Origin: DATEXQ01 sp035256745
GTDB lineage: Bacteria > Patescibacteriota > Microgenomatia > UBA8517
Assembly (NCBI GenBank): GCA_035256745.1
Contig: DATEXQ010000010.1
Location: 1-16,530 of the forward strand
Direction of reading: 5' to 3'
Length of the DNA: 16,530 nucleotides
Shown: in pieces, positions 5,649-12,674 of the stretch
Position numbering within the stretch: position 1 is the first letter of the stretch
How the letters are laid out: each line of letters opens with the position of its first letter
Position numbers and translations under genes: made by a program
Notes under the pieces: model-generated
Told to the model about the DNA's origin: nothing
Seen by the model: only the letters and a program-made list of their open reading frames with translations
Database searches by the model: none

Positions 5649-6959
5649 TCAAAAAAGAGCCCCTTGGTCAATAGCTTGTTTACTCTTGTTAGCCTCGGGT
5701 GTGGAATTCCAGATTCGAACTTTACCAAAAATTCCGTCGTAACCTGGCTCAATATAAATATCTCCCTTTCTGACTTTCGCAATAGCTTCAGATACCCTTG
5801 TTCCTGAAAGTTTCTCGATTTCTTTCAGATCTGTTTTAAAAAGTACATTAAACTCTCCACCCAAATTTCCTGTTAAGTATTCATAAATTCCCATTACTTT
5901 TTTCGAAGCGGCGGTTACTTTTTCCGCTTCAGCTATAATTTCAAGAAGGGGTACCAACATTATATAGGGAGCATGATTGGCATTTTTCTCCCCAATCCAC
6001 CTTACCCCGTAATTATCTCCTTCTGTTTCTATTTCTGCCTCTATTGTCGATAAATGCTCTACTCTGCTCATTACCCCAACTGTCAATTTTTTGCCGCAGA
6101 CAGGACAAATTAAACCTCGTTTTTTTGTTTCATTGGGAGAATAAACTACATTACAATTCCTGTGTCCTGTAAAATGATATTTACCCTCTTCAGGGTAAAA
6201 TTCTATGGTATAAAGAATCTTGTTGTGATGATTTCTTGTAAACAACGCTTCTCGTAAATTTTTGAAATTTAAATACTCCATCTCAAGAACTGTTGCTTCC
6301 CTGCCTAATTTTGCAGGAGAATGTGCATCACCAAAAGATACGATATTCCTTTGGGTCAATTCCTCTATTCTCCAATTCATGGCTGGATCGCTGGATAAAC
6401 CTGTTTCTACTGCTTTTATATACTTTTGGTTTTCTCCAAAACATTCATCTATGGAATCAAAACCACTGACTGAACCATATAGTGAAAACCAAGGTGTCCA
6501 AACATGAGCCGGAATTATTACACACCTTTCATCTATTTCTAAAACGATGTCTACAATCTCTTTGGGAGAAATACCCAAAATTGGCCTGCCGTCGCTTAAG
6601 AGATTAAAACCCCTTTTAGTTAATTTTGTGTTAATTTTTTGGCTAACATCTAAATTAGGAGAAAGAATCAAATAATGTATTCTTCTTGCCTTCCCACCTT
6701 GAGAATAAATCGAAGAAAGTTCTGTTGAAAGAACAAAGAGACATTTATTGTTACCTTTGATTAACTGATAAATTCCCTCACTTTTCTCTTTTAGAAAGGC
6801 TGCAATTTCCCTAAACCAAATAGGGTGAGTCCAATCTCCTGTTCCCAAAAGTCCAATACCCTTTTTATCAGCCCAAGAAGCCATTGTGGGAAGATTCATA
6901 TCTTTACTTACTGCTCTCGAGAATCTGGAATGAAGGTGTAGATCAGTAATTACTTTCAT
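5649..6959 (-). CDS. Endonuclease Q-like PHP-domain protein (TIGR00375 family)
   Basis: EndoQ nicks DNA on the 5' side of deaminated bases (hypoxanthine, uracil, xanthine); it is known mainly from Thermococcales and some bacteria. The 436-residue protein has the PHP metal-binding blocks in order: DLHLHSRFS (His8, His10), GTGDWTHP (Asp42, His45), STELSSIY (Glu80), IHYLIL (His95), PAHVWTPW (His152) and SFGDAHSP (Asp211, His213). A zinc finger follows (His266, Cys269, Cys285, Cys288) and then a helical C-terminal region with an RKGDIYIEPGYDG block. This order and length match EndoQ (P. furiosus, about 424 aa). I chose the ATG at 6959; the open frame reaches a TTG at 6995, but that is part of a -35 box. 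The gene lies 39 bases after an ATP-dependent ligase and has its own promoter. Activity is inferred from homology. Confidence 0.9.
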   Translation of the reverse strand: MKVITDLHLHSRFSRAVSKDMNLPTMASWADKKGIGLLGTGDWTHPIWFREIAAFLKEKSEGIYQLIKGNNKCLFVLSTELSSIYSQGGKARRIHYLILSPNLDVSQKINTKLTKRGFNLLSDGRPILGISPKEIVDIVLEIDERCVIIPAHVWTPWFSLYGSVSGFDSIDECFGENQKYIKAVETGLSSDPAMNWRIEELTQRNIVSFGDAHSPAKLGREATVLEMEYLNFKNLREALFTRNHHNKILYTIEFYPEEGKYHFTGHRNCNVVYSPNETKKRGLICPVCGKKLTVGVMSRVEHLSTIEAEIETEGDNYGVRWIGEKNANHAPYIMLVPLLEIIAEAEKVTAASKKVMGIYEYLTGNLGGEFNVLFKTDLKEIEKLSGTRVSEAIAKVRKGDIYIEPGYDGIFGKVRIWNSTPEANKSKQAIDQGALF

Positions 6960-6968
6960 GGTTGAAAG

Positions 6969-6995
6969 ATTGTAGCACAAAACAAAAGGGGTCAA
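6969..6995 (-). promoter_or_regulatory. Promoter of the EndoQ-like gene
   Basis: TTGACC (6995-6990) and an extended -10, TGCTACAAT (6977-6969), lie 15 bases apart on the minus strand (16 if TTTGAC is the -35). The -10 ends 9 bases before the ATG at 6959, predicting a leader of about 2-3 bases. It lets the gene be transcribed separately from the upstream ligase. Confidence 0.6.
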
Positions 6996-6998
6996 ACA

Positions 6999-8705
6999 TT
7001 ATCTCTGTAATTCGAACAACTTTTTGATTTCTAAAGTAGTTGTAGCCTGTTTCGGACCTTTGTCGTCTCTAAATCTTACCAATCGGGGAAATCGAAGAGC
7101 ATATTTTGCGCTATGAGTTGGACTTTTGCTTATTTCATCGGCCGCAATCTCTACAACCAAAGAAGGCTTGATCCAAACGTCTGGAGTGTAATTTTTATGA
7201 ACCTCGTATTCGGTTGGTTTTTCCCTAACCTCCAATTCAGCTAGCCTTATTTTCATCTCCCTGAATTGTTCATCGGTAAGACCAGTACCTATTTTGGTAA
7301 CCGTTTTAATCTTCTCACCCCCAAAAACTCCTACTAAAAATTGTCCCAAACCAAACTGGGTTCTTTTTCCCTTACCAAGGGTATAACCCATCACAATGGC
7401 GTCAACAGTATCTGCTAATTTTCCTTTGGCTTTTTCTTCCTGTTTCATTTTTACCCAACGCCAGCCTGTTCTACCCGGTATATAAGGACCATCGGTTTTT
7501 TTAATTAAAACACCTTCAAAACCCATCCCTACTTTGATTTTATAAATTGATTTAATCTCCTCGGGATTTTGGGTTATCTTATAATCCACTAATTTAAAAT
7601 TTCGGCTCTCTTTAAAGGTTTCTTCTAGAATTTTTCTTCTTTTGATGTATGAAAGATCCATTAGATTTCTACCGTTTTTAGAAAGAATATCAAAGATAAA
7701 AAACTTAATGCCGATTTTGCTTAAGGCTTTTTCAATCTCATGCTTTCTTCGTCTGGTCATTGTTGTTTGAAAATCGGCCATCTGTTTCGTTTCCTCCTCA
7801 AGCCCAATTGCCTCCGAATCAAGAATTACTTCCGAAGCATTAATACTTTCTTTGATCGTTTTTAATTCTGGAAACATCCAGGAAGTTTCGTTTAAATTTC
7901 TGGTAAAAGCTTTAATTAGAATATTTTTACCTTTTTTAAAATGGATACTTAGGCGAAGACCGTCGAGTTTTGGTTCAACCGAAACTGTATGCATTTTTTC
8001 AATCATTTCTTTGGGAGATTTAAGCCTCTGTGCAAGCATAGGTAAAACCGGAACTCCAACAATTGGTTTTACTTCTTTCGTCGCTTTTTCCAAACCTTCA
8101 ATCTTTACCTTCTTTGCTAAAAGACCCGGATCGGGTAAAACTTGATAAGCTTTTTCCAAAAAAGATTTGACTGACTTATCACCTTTAACCATCCAGGACA
8201 ATGCATCAAGTATTGTTTTGTCTGAAAAACCTAACCTTAGTCTACCGACTGGAATTCTGACCAAGAAACGACAACTTAAAGGATCAAGATTTGAAAGTAA
8301 ACCTGCCATACTTTCAACTTTACGCTCCTGACTTCCCCCACCTTCATCTTGGGCAATTTTCAATAGTCGATTAAAAACAATTGCTACATCAAGATTGGTT
8401 TTGGTGTTTTTTCCCAATTCTTGAGCTACATTTCCCAAATCTCCTTTGCTTTTATACAAACTGGATACTAAAGAAAGATCCTTGTTGTTCGCTTTTGCTA
8501 TTGCTCTTAATATCATTTTATCTGCCATATCAAAAACCACACCCTCATACTTAGGTCCTAATGATCCTAAAAGAAGATAAACAATTTTATCAATCTCTCT
8601 GGCTTCAGATTTCTTAAAAAGATCTGCAAGTACACTCGTCATTTCGTTTCTTGAAGGAGTTTTTTCCAGCTTTTCTAAATATACCGATAGTTCTTTAAAT
8701 TTCAT
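6999..8705 (-). CDS. lig: ATP-dependent DNA ligase, archaeal/eukaryal type I
   Basis: Seals nicks in duplex DNA using ATP. The 568-residue size fits archaeal replicative-type ligases rather than short bacterial LigD or LigC forms. Residues 1 to about 210 form the helical DNA-binding domain. The nucleotidyltransferase core starts with motif I, EPKLDGLR, with adenylated Lys246. Motif III (FTRNLNETS), IIIa (ILDSEAIG), IV (GFEGVLIKK) and V (RWVKMK) follow, and then an OB-fold domain ending in RFRDDKGPKQATT. Bacteria normally rely on NAD-dependent LigA, so this enzyme is an addition of archaeal type. A perfect TATAAT ends 6 bases before the ATG, so it is likely translated leaderless. EndoQ is the next gene downstream. 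Confidence 0.95.
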   Translation of the reverse strand: MKFKELSVYLEKLEKTPSRNEMTSVLADLFKKSEAREIDKIVYLLLGSLGPKYEGVVFDMADKMILRAIAKANNKDLSLVSSLYKSKGDLGNVAQELGKNTKTNLDVAIVFNRLLKIAQDEGGGSQERKVESMAGLLSNLDPLSCRFLVRIPVGRLRLGFSDKTILDALSWMVKGDKSVKSFLEKAYQVLPDPGLLAKKVKIEGLEKATKEVKPIVGVPVLPMLAQRLKSPKEMIEKMHTVSVEPKLDGLRLSIHFKKGKNILIKAFTRNLNETSWMFPELKTIKESINASEVILDSEAIGLEEETKQMADFQTTMTRRRKHEIEKALSKIGIKFFIFDILSKNGRNLMDLSYIKRRKILEETFKESRNFKLVDYKITQNPEEIKSIYKIKVGMGFEGVLIKKTDGPYIPGRTGWRWVKMKQEEKAKGKLADTVDAIVMGYTLGKGKRTQFGLGQFLVGVFGGEKIKTVTKIGTGLTDEQFREMKIRLAELEVREKPTEYEVHKNYTPDVWIKPSLVVEIAADEISKSPTHSAKYALRFPRLVRFRDDKGPKQATTTLEIKKLFELQR

Positions 8706-8711
8706 GACCTA

Positions 8712-8740
8712 ATTATACTTTGTTTGTCCTGTTTATTTAA
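8712..8740 (-). promoter_or_regulatory. DNA ligase promoter, probable leaderless start
   Basis: A consensus TATAAT (8717-8712) lies 17 bases after a weak -35, TTAAAT (8740-8735), on the minus strand. Six bases separate it from the ATG at 8705, placing the transcription start at about the A of the start codon. It sits in the 37-base gap after the 71-aa gene. Confidence 0.6.
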
Positions 8741-8742
8741 GT

Positions 8743-8958
8743 TTAAATAGGAAGACGCGGACTTTGACCTACAAATGAAGAGAAGAAAAAGTAGGCAAAA
8801 ATCACAGCCGCAATAAAAAGGAATCCAAACACGATACTTATTATTCCCGAATATTCTTCATGAATGACTTTGTTTAATCCGTCTCCAACCAAAGTCAGTC
8901 CGAAAAGGGAAGGTAAAACCAGTATCATATATAAAAATTGCGGATCAGTAGTTGACAT
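8743..8958 (-). CDS. Small hypothetical membrane protein downstream of fic
   Basis: A 71-residue protein with two hydrophobic segments (about 9-25 and 39-60) separated by a short polar loop with Asp, Lys, His and two Glu. I do not recognise a family. The ATG follows the fic stop after only 2 bases, so the two are surely co-transcribed and probably translationally linked. No Shine-Dalgarno is visible. It could be a membrane partner of the Fic protein or an unrelated passenger. Confidence 0.7.
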   Translation of the reverse strand: MSTTDPQFLYMILVLPSLFGLTLVGDGLNKVIHEEYSGIISIVFGFLFIAAVIFAYFFFSSFVGQSPRLPI

Positions 8959-8960
8959 AA

Positions 8961-10028
8961 TTATTTGCTACCCGAAATTACATATCTAGATGCTTTTGTA
9001 CTTCCTTCTTTCTTGATTATACCTTTATCCAAAAGATCTCTTAAATCTCTAAGAATAGTATCTTCCGAAACCATTTTTAATACGCTTCTTAATTCTTTCA
9101 TTCCCGGAGCACCTCTATCGGAAATGAATTCAACAAGTCTCATTTGGCGTTCACTTAATGCTACTTGTGAGCCTATTCTAAGTTTTAATCTTGAATCCAT
9201 TGAAAGCTTTTTAACTTTCTCTTTTATTTTTGCCAATTCCGTTGCAACAACGTGTGTAAAATACTCAAGCCATGGAGTCAAATCCCTTTGGGCTATAATA
9301 GATGACTGTTTGTCCACTTCCCCTAAAGCTTCATAATAAGAAGCCGGGTCTTCATCAAAATGTTCCTCAAGGGAAAAAAATTTCTTGATATCATAACCTT
9401 GTTTTATCAAAGTCAAAGTTGCGAAAGCTCTAGCAGTTCTTCCGTTTCCTTCTACAAAAGGATGAATTGCAACCAATAAGTAGTGTGTGATACCCGCAAG
9501 AAGAATAGGATGGACTTCCTTTGCCTCTTTGCTATTAAGCCACGCAATAAAATCCTCAATTAAAAATGGTACTTCTACAAAAGAAGGTGGATGAAGTATA
9601 ACTTCTCCCGTTTCTTCATTTTTAATTACAACCTGTGACTTTCTAAAGACACCTATTTTTTCATCAGGAACAATTTTATAGACAGAAACTTTTTGAATGT
9701 CTTTAAGCAGTTCCATGTCATAATTCCCTCTTTTATACGCAAGTTCATCCAATAGTCCCACAACATTTCTGTAATTTACGACCTCTTGAATATCTCTTGC
9801 TCTTGCTACAACCGCTTCTCCTTCCAATACCTTTCTTGTCTGCATCAAAGTTAGATCGTTCCCTTCAATATGTGTTCCATGGTGAACCGTTCTAACTACA
9901 GCATCGCTTTGAAATTGTTTTTCAAAAGAAGGAACCAAAGGAGCGTTTTCGATAACTTCCCTGGCAGCCTCGATTTCCCCTATGCTTTTAAGAATTTTAT
10001 TACTAATGGAATACTTTGGAGAATACAT
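8961..10028 (-). CDS. Fic family protein with C-terminal winged helix
   Basis: Fic proteins transfer AMP or other nucleotide parts onto hydroxyl groups of target proteins. The catalytic motif HPFVEGNGRTAR is intact, including the His and the anion-binding GNGR. An inhibitory-helix motif of the (S/T)xxxE(G/N) type appears near the N-terminus as THIEGN, so it should be a self-inhibited class II Fic enzyme. The last 70 or so residues (from about LSERQMRLVEFI through LRDLRDLLDKGIIKKEG to SRYVI) look like a winged-helix DNA-binding domain. I use the ATG at 10028 (355 residues); a TTG at 10046 is also in frame but overlaps the promoter and dyad. A dyad in the promoter suggests self-regulation. Its target protein is unknown. 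The 71-aa membrane gene follows after 2 bases. Confidence 0.92.
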   Translation of the reverse strand: MYSPKYSISNKILKSIGEIEAAREVIENAPLVPSFEKQFQSDAVVRTVHHGTHIEGNDLTLMQTRKVLEGEAVVARARDIQEVVNYRNVVGLLDELAYKRGNYDMELLKDIQKVSVYKIVPDEKIGVFRKSQVVIKNEETGEVILHPPSFVEVPFLIEDFIAWLNSKEAKEVHPILLAGITHYLLVAIHPFVEGNGRTARAFATLTLIKQGYDIKKFFSLEEHFDEDPASYYEALGEVDKQSSIIAQRDLTPWLEYFTHVVATELAKIKEKVKKLSMDSRLKLRIGSQVALSERQMRLVEFISDRGAPGMKELRSVLKMVSEDTILRDLRDLLDKGIIKKEGSTKASRYVISGSK

Positions 10029-10034
10029 AAAAAT

Positions 10035-10063
10035 AATATACCGCAAAATATGCGGAAAATAAA
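10035..10063 (-). promoter_or_regulatory. fic promoter with dyad between -35 and -10
   Basis: TATATT (10040-10035) ends 6 bases before the ATG at 10028. A weak -35, TTTATT (10063-10058), lies 17 bases upstream. The spacer contains a GC-rich dyad (10041-10055). The arrangement predicts a leaderless mRNA and an operator placed to block RNA polymerase. Confidence 0.5.
10041..10055 (-). repeat. Dyad CCGCA-5-TGCGG: candidate fic operator or nnrD terminator stem
   Basis: CCGCATATTTTGCGG has perfect 5-bp arms around 5 bases and stands out in AT-rich DNA. It fills most of the -35/-10 spacer of fic. Because T-rich sequence follows it on the minus strand and it lies 11 bases past the stop of the upstream dehydratase gene, it could instead, or also, act as a weak intrinsic terminator. 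Confidence 0.5.
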
Positions 10064-10066
10064 GAC

Positions 10067-10954
10067 TTATTTTAGTAATGTAGAAAAAGTTATGGAAATT
10101 TGTTCCGTCAAATCATCTGCATTAAAATAAATACCCATCTTTTCAAACAAAGTATCTCCTGCTGCCTTTATGATATATGAGGCTGCTGATGCTGCCAAAA
10201 AAGAGTTATTTTTAGCCAATAGTGCAACTGTTAACCCAGCATGAACATCCCCCGTTCCCCCTTTGGTCATACCTGGATTTCCGCCTTTGACTATCACACA
10301 AGTTTTAGGTGATGCAACAATCGTTTCCTGTCCTTTAAGAACCACTATACATTTATATTCCCTCGCTTTTTCTTGAACAGCTTCTGTAATTTTATTTGAA
10401 TTGCTAATATTTATTTTAAAAAGAAGGTTAAATTCTTTTTGGTTTGGGGTTATGATGCAATCCTTTGGTAAAATACCAGGTTCTATGACCTGCAGACTTC
10501 CTGCATCAATTACCCATTTTTTATTGGGAAATTTTTTTAGAAGCCTTTCGGTTATTGATTTCGTCTCTTCACACGCTTCGTCACAGACATTGTATCTTTC
10601 ACTGTGGGTTGACTTCTCACTTGCAAATCTCATAAATCCGGATCCGATTAAAATAGCATCACTTTTAGCAATATATTTTTCTACATCCTCCCAAGGAACC
10701 CAGATAAAAGAAAGAAGTTTATTTTTCAAATTTTCGGCAACATGACCGACTGATTTTTCGGGAGTTGCAAAAAAGACCATATCTACTATTCTTGAGGCTG
10801 ATTTGAGAGCTAAAATGGGTGCGCCATGGAAAAGAGACGATCCTCCGATAATTGTAACCTGCCCATTATCTTCGCCTTTTGATGCTTTAGAAGGTTTGTA
10901 TAAATCTTTTAATTGACTTTTATCAAAAATATTAAACATTAATTTAACTTCCAT
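10067..10954 (-). CDS. nnrD: ADP/ATP-dependent NAD(P)H-hydrate dehydratase (NnrD domain only)
   Basis: Restores hydrated, inactive NAD(P)HX to NAD(P)H using a nucleoside phosphate. The 295-residue protein has the ribokinase-like NnrD pattern: GQVTIIGGSSLFHGAP (about 31-46), a nucleotide-site segment IVVLKGQETI, and the highly diagnostic GGNPGMTKGGTGDVHAGL with the catalytic GTGD aspartate. The usual partner epimerase (NnrE) is not fused to it and is not in the window. There are ATGs at 10954 and 10939; I keep 10954 because a -10 box ends 8 bases upstream of it. It is divergent from the DUF5654 gene, with only 20 bases between start codons. The identity is clear; the co-substrate (ADP or ATP) is not determined. 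Confidence 0.92.
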   Translation of the reverse strand: MEVKLMFNIFDKSQLKDLYKPSKASKGEDNGQVTIIGGSSLFHGAPILALKSASRIVDMVFFATPEKSVGHVAENLKNKLLSFIWVPWEDVEKYIAKSDAILIGSGFMRFASEKSTHSERYNVCDEACEETKSITERLLKKFPNKKWVIDAGSLQVIEPGILPKDCIITPNQKEFNLLFKINISNSNKITEAVQEKAREYKCIVVLKGQETIVASPKTCVIVKGGNPGMTKGGTGDVHAGLTVALLAKNNSFLAASAASYIIKAAGDTLFEKMGIYFNADDLTEQISITFSTLLK

Positions 10955-10961
10955 TTTATTC

Positions 10962-10968
10962 TATAATA
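10962..10968. promoter_or_regulatory. Overlapping mirror-image -10 boxes of a divergent promoter
   Basis: The plus strand reads TATAAT (10962-10967), 7 bases before the ATG at 10975. The minus strand reads TATTAT (10968-10963), 8 bases before the ATG at 10954. The two boxes share five base pairs, so RNA polymerase could melt the same site in either direction and start leaderless transcripts both ways. The -35 regions are weak on both sides. Confidence 0.55.
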
Positions 10969-10974
10969 TGAGTA

Positions 10975-11241
10975 ATGATAAGGGAAAAGCTAAGTGAAGA
11001 GGCCAAAAAAATTAGGAGGGAATTTTCAAAAAAGTTGACTGCTTTGATGACCAGTGGTTTCGGATTTGTGGCAGCTCTTGCATGGAACGAATTTATTAAG
11101 GAACTAATTGATAAATATATTTCTCCCTTTTTCGGCAAAACTTCCGGACTTATCACTAAATTAATTTACGCATTATTGATAACCTTTCTTGCCGTTCTTG
11201 TTACTTATAACCTGAGCAGATTTGAAGAGAAAAATGATTAA
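10975..11241 (+). CDS. DUF5654 family small membrane protein
   Basis: The only plus-strand gene in the window. The 88-residue protein has a charged amphipathic N-terminus (about 1-24, rich in Lys, Arg and Glu), a first membrane segment around FGFVAALAWNEFI (29-41), a polar loop, and a second membrane segment (about 62-80). This layout and the AALAWN motif fit DUF5654, a family of unknown function common in archaea and CPR bacteria. The ATG at 10975 is 7 bases after a TATAAT. Its stop codon overlaps the stop of the convergent 102-aa gene within the shared sequence TTAA. Confidence 0.85.
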   Translation: MIREKLSEEAKKIRREFSKKLTALMTSGFGFVAALAWNEFIKELIDKYISPFFGKTSGLITKLIYALLITFLAVLVTYNLSRFEEKND

Positions 11242-11546
11242 TCGTCTTTAGCACCACCGATTGGAGGTCTTCCGCCTTTACTAGCCTTTTCCCAATCTTT
11301 TTCTACTTTTAAGGGATCAATCCCGTACTGACTAGCAACTGATGCTAAAACTTTTGCTCTTGCTAACATTCCTTCCCTTTCTGTTAAATTTACAGGTTCT
11401 GGTCTTCCCTTTTTTTCTTTGGCTCGTTTAACCCTTTCTCGAGCCAATAATCTATAGTACATGGATTGTATATCGTCAGCTAAATTTCCCAATCGCATAT
11501 CAAAATCTTTTTCTTCTAGTGGTTTTGATTCATTATCGCGAAACAT
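11238..11546 (-). CDS. Hypothetical charged 102-residue protein after recF
   Basis: I do not recognise this protein. It is highly charged and predicted helical, with dense Arg/Lys/Glu around residues 32-60 (for example LLARERVKRAKEKKGRPEP) and a Gly/Lys/Asp tail. It has no membrane segment and no Cys. The central RAKVLASVASQYGIDPLKVEKDWEKA could form a small helical bundle. It starts 15 bases after the recF stop and is probably the last gene of that operon. Many bacteria carry a small DciA-type gene after recF, but I see no DciA features here. A TAAAAT lies 9 bases before its ATG. Confidence 0.7.
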   Translation of the reverse strand: MFRDNESKPLEEKDFDMRLGNLADDIQSMYYRLLARERVKRAKEKKGRPEPVNLTEREGMLARAKVLASVASQYGIDPLKVEKDWEKASKGGRPPIGGAKDD

Positions 11547-11561
11547 ATAACGAATATTTTA

Positions 11562-12650
11562 TTAGAATAAGGTAATTTTTTCCACTTTTTTTATATTTTC
11601 TACATAATGCGGATCTGCTGTTGTTATTATAACTTGGCCAAAAGCCTTTTGTGTTTTTTCTGGTCCTTTAATTATATCCATCACTACTTCTCTATGTTCA
11701 TGATCCAGTTCAGATAATATATCGTCTAAAAGAAGGGTTGGTTTTTCACCTGATTTATTTTCTATAAAGTCAAGTTCTGATAACTTTAACCATAAAATAG
11801 CCATTCTCTGTTCTCCCCTTGACCCAAATCTGGCAAGATCTCGTCCGCTATTTCTTAATTTTTTATCTTTTATTTTAAATATAAAATCGTCTCTATGAGG
11901 TCCTACCAAAGTTGTTGCGGCAGCAATTTCTTCTTGTGCATATAAATCAAGTCTACCTTCCGAAATTGCACTTTTGTCGTATTCCAAATCAAAAATCTGA
12001 TCATTTATACCGGGAGTTGAGTTTGCAAATGCAATAAATTCTTCTCTTTTTTGAGAAATATAATCCCCGTTTCTGATTAAAAGTTTGTCCCAGAAAAGAA
12101 GCTGGCTTCTGGATAAATTCTCTTCTCTTATTCTCAAAAGCAGTCTATTACGTTGCCTTAACCCTCTTTCGTAAGAAAGAGTTGCTCTCCTATACTCTTT
12201 ATCAACCTGCGAAAGAACTGTATCTAAAAACTTCCTTCTCAAAGACGGAGATTCTGTAACCAAGTCCATATCCCAAGGTCCAAAAAGAGTGACTTTCAAA
12301 CTTCCGGCAAAATCAATTAAACGTCTGGATACTCCATTAACCAATAGCTTTTTCCTTGGAGATTTTTCATACCTATCGTCTCCTACTTCTATCTCCCCAG
12401 GGGTCAGAACCACTTCTAAATTTGAATTTGAAACTTTCCCTATAACGCGTGATAAATCCGTATTGTAAGAAATCATTTCCTCCTCTATTCTTGCCCTGAA
12501 GCTTTTTCCTGTTGATAGTAAAAATATCGATTCCAAAATATTTGTCTTTCCGCTGGCATTAGGTCCAACTATAACAGTTATTTTATTTGAAAAAGAAACA
12601 TCTTTCTTCTTAAAATTTCTAAAATTCTGAAGCTTGATAGTTTTAAGCAC
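11562..12650 (-). CDS. recF: DNA replication and repair protein RecF
   Basis: ABC-type ATPase that helps load RecA at single-strand gaps, with RecO and RecR. The 362-residue protein has typical length and motifs: FRNF near the N-terminus, Walker A GPNASGKT (29-36, Lys35), the RecF block LFGPWDMDLVTESPSLRRKF followed by RQRNRLL, the ABC signature SRGEQRMAILWLKLSE (usual SQGQQRT) and Walker B PTLLLDDILSELD. It begins with GTG at 12650, which sits right against the conserved LKTIKLQNFRNF start; no ATG is available there. There is no clear Shine-Dalgarno or promoter in the 24 bases upstream, so it is probably read through from the alpha/beta hydrolase gene. It is not next to dnaA or dnaN, the classic bacterial location. 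Confidence 0.95.
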   Translation of the reverse strand: MLKTIKLQNFRNFKKKDVSFSNKITVIVGPNASGKTNILESIFLLSTGKSFRARIEEEMISYNTDLSRVIGKVSNSNLEVVLTPGEIEVGDDRYEKSPRKKLLVNGVSRRLIDFAGSLKVTLFGPWDMDLVTESPSLRRKFLDTVLSQVDKEYRRATLSYERGLRQRNRLLLRIREENLSRSQLLFWDKLLIRNGDYISQKREEFIAFANSTPGINDQIFDLEYDKSAISEGRLDLYAQEEIAAATTLVGPHRDDFIFKIKDKKLRNSGRDLARFGSRGEQRMAILWLKLSELDFIENKSGEKPTLLLDDILSELDHEHREVVMDIIKGPEKTQKAFGQVIITTADPHYVENIKKVEKITLF

Positions 12651-12674
12651 TTTTAATCTTGAATTAAAGACCTT

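Noticed and set aside
6960..6995. N-terminal extension of the EndoQ-like protein from TTG
   Set aside because: It overlaps TTGACC and an extended -10; the PHP domain starts directly at the ATG at 6959.
8965..9336. Plus-strand open frame of 123 codons
   Set aside because: It is opposite the C-terminal part of fic and has no domain features; similar shadows at 7852-8145, 9870-10130 and 10401-10745 were dropped for the same reason.
10029..10046. Six extra N-terminal residues of the Fic protein from TTG
   Set aside because: The TTG lies inside the dyad and the stretch contains the -10 box; the ATG at 10028 is better placed.
11012..11030. AGGAGG inside the DUF5654 gene as a ribosome site for an internal start
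   Set aside because: It encodes Arg-Arg in the conserved charged N-terminus, and no ATG, GTG or TTG lies at a proper distance after it.
10956..11156. Minus-strand open frame of 66 codons
   Set aside because: It is the shadow of the DUF5654 gene, which has better family features and a promoter.
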